Source of the DNA: Oceanobacillus sojae
GTDB lineage: Bacteria; Bacillota; Bacilli; Bacillales; Amphibacillaceae
Assembly (NCBI RefSeq): GCF_900162665.1
Contig: NZ_LT727810.1
Coordinates: forward strand, 589,067-653,066
Direction of reading: 5' to 3'
DNA: 64,000 nucleotides
Shown here: in pieces, positions 54,818-61,932 of the stretch
How positions within the stretch are numbered: the stretch's first letter is position 1
Layout of the letters: each line of letters starts with the position of its first letter
Translations under genes and position numbers: made by a program
The notes under the pieces: model-generated
Told to the model about the DNA's origin: nothing
What the model saw: only the letters and a program-made list of their open reading frames with translations
Database searches by the model: none

Positions 54818-55714
54818 TTGTTCACAGCACCAGTAATTCTAGAAGAAGAAGCAGACTACATGAAGCATGATCGGCTGACGAAAAAGCTGATACAAGAATT
54901 TTTTGAGGAATTCATCGAAGCGTTTTTCCCCAATCTTCACCCTCACATTGATTTCTCCAAGGTTACTTTCCTCGAACAAGAAGTGTATCTGGACTACATC
55001 AATGGCCGCAAGAAAGAAATTGACGTTCTCGCAGAAGTAAAGCTAAACCACCAGGATAAAATCCTGCATATCCACACTGAAGCCCAATCGACCCGTGAAG
55101 CGGATTTCCCCGAAAGAATGTTTCTCTATTTTTCTTACCTCTACGCCAAACACCGCAAACCGATTCAACCTATCGCTGTTTTGAGTTATAATAGGAAAAA
55201 AGATGAACCGACTCAATTCAAAATCGATACACCCACCCAGGAAGTACTTCAATTTAACTTTTTACAATTACACCTGAAAAAGAAAAACTGGAGAGAATAT
55301 ATTGAATCAGACAACCCGGCTGCAGCGGCATTGCTCAGTCAGATGGGTTATGAAGAGCATGAGCGGGTTCAGGTGAAGCTGGAGTTTCTGCGCATGATTA
55401 CCCGGATGAAAATTGATCCGGCCAAAATGGAGTTCTTGTATGGATATTTTGAAACCTATTTAAAATTAAACAAGGAAGAGGAGGCACAAATGATGGAGCA
55501 AATGGAAAATCTGCCGGAGGAGGAAAAAGACATGGTGATGCAGCTGCCGAATTCTTATTTTGAGAGAGGGAAAGAGGAAGGGATAGAAGAGGGTATAAAA
55601 AAACGAAATCAAGAAATAGCTTTAGAATTGATAGCAAGAGGAATGCCAATTGACCAAATAGCAGAAATCACCGAACTAAGTAAAGAAGATATTAAAAAAC
55701 TTGCTTCAGAATAA
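54818..55714 (+). CDS. Rpn-family recombination-promoting nuclease, intact core
   Basis: 298 residues. The PD-(D/E)XK core has Asp69 (KEIDVLAEV) and Glu88-Ala-Gln90 (HIHTEAQS), the positions expected for catalysis. The C-terminus (ALELIARGMPIDQIAEITELSKEDIKKLA) is the family tail. It should cut DNA and promote recombination or transposition-like events. The start is TTG 54818 after AAAGGAAG. It differs strongly from the Rpn-type protein at 26180. Identical hairpins bracket the gene. Confidence 0.82.
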   Translation: MFTAPVILEEEADYMKHDRLTKKLIQEFFEEFIEAFFPNLHPHIDFSKVTFLEQEVYLDYINGRKKEIDVLAEVKLNHQDKILHIHTEAQSTREADFPERMFLYFSYLYAKHRKPIQPIAVLSYNRKKDEPTQFKIDTPTQEVLQFNFLQLHLKKKNWREYIESDNPAAAALLSQMGYEEHERVQVKLEFLRMITRMKIDPAKMEFLYGYFETYLKLNKEEEAQMMEQMENLPEEEKDMVMQLPNSYFERGKEEGIEEGIKKRNQEIALELIARGMPIDQIAEITELSKEDIKKLASE

Positions 55715-55736
55715 CCAAAAATAATGGAATGAAAAA

Positions 55737-55784
55737 GGGGCTGTTGCACAATCAGGTAACTGAAAGTGCAACAGCCCCTTTTCT
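55737..55784 (+). repeat. Hairpin repeat/terminator, right copy
   Basis: GGGGCTGTTGCAC (55737-55749) pairs perfectly with GTGCAACAGCCCC (55766-55778), followed by TTTTCT. The loop is identical to that of the copy at 54684. It can serve as terminator of the Rpn gene. Confidence 0.85.
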
Positions 55785-55913
55785 ATGATTGTAACGAAAT
55801 GATAGAACATTTTTATCTGATGCGGAAATGGTAAAGTCAAAAAAATCATAGGGTTATTTTAAAAAGTCATAAAATGTACATTTGAACTCCCCTGCATCTT
55901 CATTTATGATTTA

Positions 55914-55956
55914 ACTATATATAGTGATGTTTTTAATTGATTGTACTATATATAGT
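55914..55956. promoter_or_regulatory. Twin NrdR boxes before nrdD
   Basis: ACTATATATAGT occurs at 55914-55925 and 55945-55956, 31 bases centre to centre (three helical turns). That is the repeat sequence and phasing of NrdR sites (consensus ACACWATATWTWGTGT). NrdR represses ribonucleotide reductase genes when dATP is plentiful. Confidence 0.85.
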
Positions 55957-56034
55957 TATTGAATAAGTTAAATAGAAAGTACATCAAAAACAAAAAGAAA
56001 TGAATTGATGGAAATGAACAGGGAGGAATAGAGG

Positions 56035-57912
56035 ATGGTGGAAGTAAAGAACGGTCCTGCAAGCACAAATATAGATTTAATGCAGGATTTTGAGGATATT
56101 GTATTCAGCTCTAATCAGGATTTAATCCAGGAGAATGCAAATGTTGACGGGAAGTCGCCATGTGGGCAAATGAACAAATTTGCTAGTGAGAGCGCTAAAT
56201 TTTACGCAAAACAAAAGATGCTGCGTTCGGAAGCAAAGCAGGCAGTGGAGGATAATTATATTCATATTCATGATTTAGATTATATGCCTACGGGGACATC
56301 GACCTGCTGTCAAATCCCTTTGGGAAAATTATTGAAAAAGGGATTTGACACAGGACACGGCCATATGCGTTCTCCGCAAAGCATTATGAGTGCGATGGCA
56401 TTGGCGGCAATCGTTTTTCAGAGTAACCAGAATCAGCAGCATGGCGGTCAGAGCTTTCAAGCATTTGATTATGATTTGGCTCCCTATGTGAAGAAATCCT
56501 ATGAAAAATGGCTCCATAAATTACAGCAATATCAGCTTCCCCTTAATCAAAAAGAATTAGAGAAATTAGCTTGGAATGAAACAGATCAGGAATGCTATCA
56601 GGCCTGTGAAGCATTCATACATAATTTGAACAGCCTCCATTCCAGAAGCGGCGGTCAGGTTCCATTTACCTCTATTAATTACGGGACAGATACAAGCAGA
56701 GAGGGGAGGCTGATTATAAAAAATCTGCTTTTAGCTACACAATCAGGATTGGGGAAAGGAGAGACCCCTATTTTTCCAATTCAAATATTTAAAATGAAAA
56801 AAGAGGTTAATTTTTACAAAGGCGATCCAAATTATGACTTGTATCAGTTAGCACTCGAAACAACGGCAAAACAGCTTTTCCCAAATTTCAGCTTTATTGA
56901 TGCACCGTTTAACTTAGCTTATTATGAAGAAGGAAATCCGGATTCAGAAGTAGCTTATATGGGCTGCCGTACACGTATTATGGCAAATCGGCATGGAGAG
57001 GAAAACAGTGTAGGACGTGGAAATATTTCGTTCACCAGTATTAATCTAGTAAAAATAGCTCTTACAACCTCAACCATCGAAGCATTTATGCAGAAATTAG
57101 AGGATTATGCAGAAATCATCATTCGTCAATTATATGAACGGTATTTATTTCAGACGAATAAACTTGTGAATAATTTCACTTTCCTGCATGGAGAAGGTGT
57201 CTGGACAGGCAGTGATGAGCTTAACTCTGGAGAACGATTAGAAAAAGTGCTGAAGCAGGGAAGCCTGAGTGTTGGTTTTATTGGTCTGGCAGAGTGTTTA
57301 AAAGCATTGACAGGCAAGCATCATGGAGAATCAGAGCAGGCACAGGAGCTGGGAGAAGAGATTGTTTCCTTCTTAAGGAAGAAATGTGACGAAGCCTCCG
57401 AAAGCTATGATTTGAATTATTCGTTGATTGCGACACCTGCAGAAGGCTTAAGCGGCCGTTTTACAAAACAGGATCAAAAGGATTTCGGAGTGATAGAAGG
57501 AGTTACAGACAGAGATTATTATACGAACTCTTTTCATATCCCAGTGTACTATCCAATCCGTGCTGTGGAGAAAATAAAACGGGAAGCAGTATATCATCCA
57601 TATACAAATGCTGGTCATATCACCTATATTGAAGTAGATGGAGATATCAGCAAAAATGTAAAAGCAATCGATACACTCGTAAAAACGATGGCTGAAAGCG
57701 GAATTGGATATGGCAGTATCAATCATCCGGTCGATCGCTGCAAAAGCTGCGGCTATACTGGAATGATTGATAATGATTGTCCAGGATGCGGGATAACCGA
57801 TGAAAGGCAATTTGACCGGATTCGGCGTATTACCGGCTATCTGGTAGGAACAATGGATAAATGGAATACTGCTAAGGCATCTGAAGAGCATGACAGAGTG
57901 AGGCATGTCTAA
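56035..57912 (+). CDS. nrdD: Anaerobic ribonucleoside-triphosphate reductase
   Basis: 625 residues, a class III glycyl-radical enzyme reducing NTPs to dNTPs without oxygen. Seen: the N-terminal SPCGQMNKFASESAKFYA, the HIHDLDYMPTGTSTCCQ motif (about 78-95), the zinc site CKSCGYTG ... CPGCG (about 565-590), and the C-terminal glycyl-radical segment RITGYLVGTMDKWN. No separate ATP-cone is evident, and the N-terminus is short, so the protein is about 80 residues smaller than E. coli NrdD. AGGGAGG precedes the ATG. Stop and nrdG start overlap (TAATG). Confidence 0.93.
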   Translation: MVEVKNGPASTNIDLMQDFEDIVFSSNQDLIQENANVDGKSPCGQMNKFASESAKFYAKQKMLRSEAKQAVEDNYIHIHDLDYMPTGTSTCCQIPLGKLLKKGFDTGHGHMRSPQSIMSAMALAAIVFQSNQNQQHGGQSFQAFDYDLAPYVKKSYEKWLHKLQQYQLPLNQKELEKLAWNETDQECYQACEAFIHNLNSLHSRSGGQVPFTSINYGTDTSREGRLIIKNLLLATQSGLGKGETPIFPIQIFKMKKEVNFYKGDPNYDLYQLALETTAKQLFPNFSFIDAPFNLAYYEEGNPDSEVAYMGCRTRIMANRHGEENSVGRGNISFTSINLVKIALTTSTIEAFMQKLEDYAEIIIRQLYERYLFQTNKLVNNFTFLHGEGVWTGSDELNSGERLEKVLKQGSLSVGFIGLAECLKALTGKHHGESEQAQELGEEIVSFLRKKCDEASESYDLNYSLIATPAEGLSGRFTKQDQKDFGVIEGVTDRDYYTNSFHIPVYYPIRAVEKIKREAVYHPYTNAGHITYIEVDGDISKNVKAIDTLVKTMAESGIGYGSINHPVDRCKSCGYTGMIDNDCPGCGITDERQFDRIRRITGYLVGTMDKWNTAKASEEHDRVRHV

Positions 57913-58379
57913 TGGAAACGGCGAGGGTATTGTCTATCTACCATGATTCTGTTGTCGATGGAGAAGGTCTGCGTACGGTTATATTCTTTGCCGGCTGCCC
58001 CCATTACTGCAAAGGATGTCATAATCCGAAGTCATGGAATTTGCGAAATGGCAAGGAAATGGAGGTACAGCAGATTGTTGAGGAAGCTTTGAACCCTTTA
58101 ACAGATATTACATTAAGCGGCGGAGATCCCTTTTACCAGGCAGAAGCAGCGGCTAAGGTTGCCAAACAATTGAAAGCACATGGTAAAAATATATGGGCTT
58201 ATACTGGCTGGACAATAGAACAGCTGCTTAAAAATAAAGATCCAGATCAGCTGGAGCTTCTTAAATATGTAGATGTCCTGGTGGAAGGTCCATTTATTTT
58301 AGCTGAACGGGATTTAACCTTATCGTTTCGCGGGAGCCGGAATCAGCGAATTATTGAAATGAAGAGTATATTGGAGTGA
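57912..58379 (+). CDS. nrdG: Anaerobic RNR activating enzyme (radical SAM)
   Basis: 155 residues. GCPHYCKGCHNPKSWN supplies the CxxxCxxC [4Fe-4S] ligands (about 30-37), and LSGGDPFYQAEA the SAM-binding GGDP motif. It generates the glycyl radical of NrdD. Translationally coupled to nrdD by a one-base overlap. The pair lets the cell make DNA precursors without oxygen. Confidence 0.94.
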   Translation: METARVLSIYHDSVVDGEGLRTVIFFAGCPHYCKGCHNPKSWNLRNGKEMEVQQIVEEALNPLTDITLSGGDPFYQAEAAAKVAKQLKAHGKNIWAYTGWTIEQLLKNKDPDQLELLKYVDVLVEGPFILAERDLTLSFRGSRNQRIIEMKSILE

Positions 58380-58382
58380 CAT

Positions 58383-58434
58383 AGCCATTAAAAACTGATC
58401 TGAGAGAAATAATCCAGATCAGTTTTTAATGGCT
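58383..58434 (+). terminator. Long perfect hairpin after nrdG
   Basis: Two 20-base perfect arms (58383-58402 and 58415-58434) with a 12-base loop. The T run (TTTTT) lies inside the right arm rather than after it, so it is not a textbook terminator. Confidence 0.6.
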
Positions 58435-58799
58435 GAAAATGATAAGTCAAACTGGATACAATGAAAACCTGTATAGGCTTTCTCAAGTTGCAAGGTTTCC
58501 TTTAGCGTAATTTTATAAGCTTTTAAGAAAAAATAAGTATATAATTACTTTCATAGCAGCAGAGGAAGTTCATTTATTGTGAGAGTCGAAAAGAATGTGA
58601 AGATATTGTAAAGAATACATCTTACCTGCAGTGCACAGGTTTCAATCTAATGAAAAAAGGTAATAGCTCAAAATAGAGAAAAATAGTTTAATTTGCTAAA
58701 ATACGTTAAAAATAGGGATGAGATTTGTTGATGCGTGTAGAATTAGCAATAATAACAATATCATATAACTAAAAAAAGAACAGGCAGGGAGCTATGGAG
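58435..58799. other. Intergenic region before the Ca2+ ATPase
   Basis: About 365 bases, AT rich. TTGTTG-N17-AATAAT near 58724 is a possible promoter. No gene or other structure seen. Confidence 0.4.
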
Positions 58800-61448
58800 A
58801 TGGAAGCATATCAGAAAAAGACAGCAGACGTTCTCGAAGCAGTCAATTCTTCGCAGCAGGGTTTATCAAACAAAGAAGCAAAATCAAGACTTGAAAAACA
58901 TGGCTATAATGAAATAGAGGATAAAGAAAAAATTCCGACGTGGAAGCTTTTCCTGGAGACCTTCAAGGATCCAATGGTTATTGTGCTGTTAGCAGCGGCT
59001 GCTGTGCAAATACTAATTGGAGAATGGGTTGAGTCCATTATTATCTTCCTTGTACTGTTAATCAATTCTGTGATTAGCGTGGTGCAGACAAGAAAAGCAG
59101 AAAGCTCACTGGAAGCATTGCGGGATATGTCCGCACCGGAAGCAAAAATTATGCGGGATGGTACAGAAAAAACGATTGCGGCAAAAGAGCTTGTTCCCGG
59201 AGATATTGTCTATCTGGAGGCGGGAGATTATGTTCCTGCTGACGGACGTGTGATAGAGAGCGGTTCTTTGCGGGTAAATGAGGGAATGCTTACCGGCGAA
59301 TCGGAGGCTGTAGAAAAGCATACGGTGGTTATTGGAGAAGAAGTTGCTTTAGGAGACCGCCTGAACATGGTGTACAGCAGCTCTTTAGTTGTTTATGGAC
59401 GGGGTACTTTTGTTGTTACCGGAACAGGAAGTAAAACAGAGGTTGGTAAAATTGCCGATATGCTTTCCACTGCAGAGCAAAAGGAAACACCATTGCAGCA
59501 GAAGTTAAACAGCTTCAGTAAAAAGCTTGGCGTGGGTATCCTTATTTTATGTATTGCTATTTTTGCAGTTCAGGCAGCACGCATCTGGTTTGGAGACAGT
59601 GAGGCAAATACAACGACTGCATTATTAAATGCGCTGATGTTCTCTGTGGCAATTGCTGTTGCAGCTATTCCCGAGGCTTTGCAATCTATTGTCACCATTG
59701 TCTTATCCGTTGGTACGAATAAAATGGCAAAGCAGCATGCAATTATCCGCAAGCTCCCGGCTGTGGAGACACTTGGTTCGACACGTATTATCTGTACGGA
59801 CAAAACAGGCACATTAACACAAAATAAGATGACAGTCACGGATGATTTTTTACCGTTTCATAAAAATGAGCGCTTACCTGAAAATCCCGATGATTGGGGG
59901 AAATCCGAGAAATTACTTGTTTATATTGCAGCGCTTTGTAATGATTCCTATATTAATCAGGATGAACAGGAGATTGGGGATCCGACGGAAGTTGCGTTAA
60001 TTCAATTTGCAGATAAACATGCTCACAGCTATCAGGAATTACGAAAAAAATATCCGAGAGAAGCAGAGCTCCCGTTTGATTCAGACCGTAAGCTGATGTC
60101 TACCGTACATCATATAGATGGGGAACGTCTGTTATTTGTTAAAGGCGGGCCGGATGTCATGTTCCAAAGAGCCGGTTATGCGCTGTTGGATGGAGAAGAA
60201 CAGCCGCTGACGGATGATTTGCTTGAGCGCTTTGAAGGTGCGAATGAAGACTTTTCCAATCAGGCTCTGCGTGTTCTTGCTTATGGTTATAAACATCTGC
60301 CGGAAGACCAGACAGAGATTACTTACGAAGATGAAAAGGATTTTGTATTGGTCGGTTTGACGGCAATGATGGACCCGCCGAGAGAGGCTGTGTATGGCTC
60401 TATTGAAGAAGCCAAATCAGCAGGAATCCGGACCATCATGATTACAGGTGACCATAAAACAACAGCTCAGGCAATTGGCAGAGATATCGGTCTGATGGGA
60501 GATAATGATATTGCCATTACGGGAAGAGAGCTCGATAAGATGTCAGATCAAGAATTAGAGGACAAGCTGGAGCAAATTTCTGTTTATGCCCGGGTATCAC
60601 CTGAAAATAAAATAAGAATTGTACGTGCCTGGCAGCAAAGAGGTGCGATAACGGCAATGACAGGGGATGGAGTGAATGATGCTCCTGCTTTAAAACAGGC
60701 GGATATCGGCATTGCCATGGGAAGCGGTACAGATGTATCCAAGGATTCCTCTGCAATGATTCTGACCGATGATAATTTTGTTTCTATTGTTAATGCTGTT
60801 CAGGTTGGAAGAACCGTATTTGATAATATTAAAAAAGCGATCGGCTATTTATTTGCAGGAAACTTAGGCGCAATCATCGCTATTCTGTATGCTGTTATCT
60901 TTAATCTGCCAAATCCATTTACTGCCTTGCAGCTTTTGTTTATTAACTTAGTCAATGATTCGCTGCCTGCGATTGCACTTGGAGTTGAGAAATCGGAAGC
61001 TGGCGTGATGAAGCGGAAGCCGCGTCCAGTTAATGAAGGGATATTTGCCGGCGGTACCTTGCAGACCGTTTTGACAAGGGGAATATTAATTGCAGCTGCG
61101 GTTATTATTTCCTTCTACATCGGCCTGTCCCATTCCAATGAAATGGGTGTAGCGATGGCATTTACCACCTTAATTATGTCACGTACGCTGCAGACCTTTG
61201 CAGCACGCTCGAATACACAGACTTCCGTTAAGCTGGGCTTCTTCTCGAATAAATACGTAATTGGAGCAGTGGTATTAGGCTTTGCTTTATATGGCATTAC
61301 CCTGCTGCCATTTGCCAGAGAGGTATTTAATATCCCTCCTGAATTTGGTTTAACAGAGTGGGGCATCGCCACTGGTTTAGCAGTAGCCGGAGTAATTTGC
61401 ATGGAGATTGCGAAAGTGTTTTTTAAAAAAACTTCAAAAGCCGAATAG
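58800..61448 (+). CDS. P-type Ca2+-transporting ATPase (P2A, SERCA/YloB-like)
   Basis: 882 residues. Cation N-terminus (about 5-70), actuator motif LTGESEAVEK, M4 motif AAIPEALQSIVTI, phosphorylation site CTDKTGTLTQNK (Asp334), KGGPD nucleotide site, hinge TGDGVNDAPALKQADIGIAMG, and M6 NLVNDSLPAIALG. The IPEAL and NLVND residues supply Ca2+ ligands in P2A pumps. It exports Ca2+ using ATP. ATG 58800 is preferred to ATG 58794 because AGGGAG then has 8-base spacing. It may help limit cytosolic calcium or build calcium for spores. Confidence 0.9.
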   Translation: MEAYQKKTADVLEAVNSSQQGLSNKEAKSRLEKHGYNEIEDKEKIPTWKLFLETFKDPMVIVLLAAAAVQILIGEWVESIIIFLVLLINSVISVVQTRKAESSLEALRDMSAPEAKIMRDGTEKTIAAKELVPGDIVYLEAGDYVPADGRVIESGSLRVNEGMLTGESEAVEKHTVVIGEEVALGDRLNMVYSSSLVVYGRGTFVVTGTGSKTEVGKIADMLSTAEQKETPLQQKLNSFSKKLGVGILILCIAIFAVQAARIWFGDSEANTTTALLNALMFSVAIAVAAIPEALQSIVTIVLSVGTNKMAKQHAIIRKLPAVETLGSTRIICTDKTGTLTQNKMTVTDDFLPFHKNERLPENPDDWGKSEKLLVYIAALCNDSYINQDEQEIGDPTEVALIQFADKHAHSYQELRKKYPREAELPFDSDRKLMSTVHHIDGERLLFVKGGPDVMFQRAGYALLDGEEQPLTDDLLERFEGANEDFSNQALRVLAYGYKHLPEDQTEITYEDEKDFVLVGLTAMMDPPREAVYGSIEEAKSAGIRTIMITGDHKTTAQAIGRDIGLMGDNDIAITGRELDKMSDQELEDKLEQISVYARVSPENKIRIVRAWQQRGAITAMTGDGVNDAPALKQADIGIAMGSGTDVSKDSSAMILTDDNFVSIVNAVQVGRTVFDNIKKAIGYLFAGNLGAIIAILYAVIFNLPNPFTALQLLFINLVNDSLPAIALGVEKSEAGVMKRKPRPVNEGIFAGGTLQTVLTRGILIAAAVIISFYIGLSHSNEMGVAMAFTTLIMSRTLQTFAARSNTQTSVKLGFFSNKYVIGAVVLGFALYGITLLPFAREVFNIPPEFGLTEWGIATGLAVAGVICMEIAKVFFKKTSKAE

Positions 61449-61506
61449 ATCATAAAGACCTTCTACATCTTACCATTTTAATGCAGGGTAGAGGGGCTTT
61501 ATCATT

Positions 61507-61811
61507 ATGAAGGCTGGTATGGATCCGTTTTACAGAATGAAAAAAGCGGATGTACTGGCAATGTTTCGTATGGTAAAGGATATGCCGGCAAAGGACAAGG
61601 TGATAAATATTGCATTCTCCGTCTGTATCGCTACGGTATTTGGGGACCATTTATCTTTTACAGCCAACTTCCAGCCCAATTTAATTTTGCCGATTATGCT
61701 GGGGAGAAGATTGTGGCAGCTTCCCTTTCTATTTATCTGGCGTTTAAATTGTCTGTTCGAAAGGCTGTGCAGTTAGAAAAAGAGGACAAACTGCAAGCGC
61801 AAAAGGAATAA
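61507..61811 (+). pseudogene. Frameshifted small membrane protein gene
   Basis: From ATG 61507 (or 61519) the frame encodes MDPFYRMKKADVLAMFRMVKDM and a hydrophobic stretch ending around FTANFQPNLILPIML near 61700. Then it turns into unnatural sequence rich in Arg and Leu. The -1 frame from that point reads AGEKIVAASLSIYLAFKLSV and a charged tail to TAA 61811, a sensible membrane helix. The two parts together make about 100 residues. One base lost or gained near 61690 explains this. Product unknown. Confidence 0.55.
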
Positions 61812-61932
61812 TTTAAAGACTGGCTATTTTCTTGTTCTAATGTAAAGTTCTTGTTAATTTTTGCTTAATTAGTAATTAAAAGTTCAGCTCCATGCTATAC
61901 TTAATTACTTAAAGAAAAAATGAGGGCGGAAT

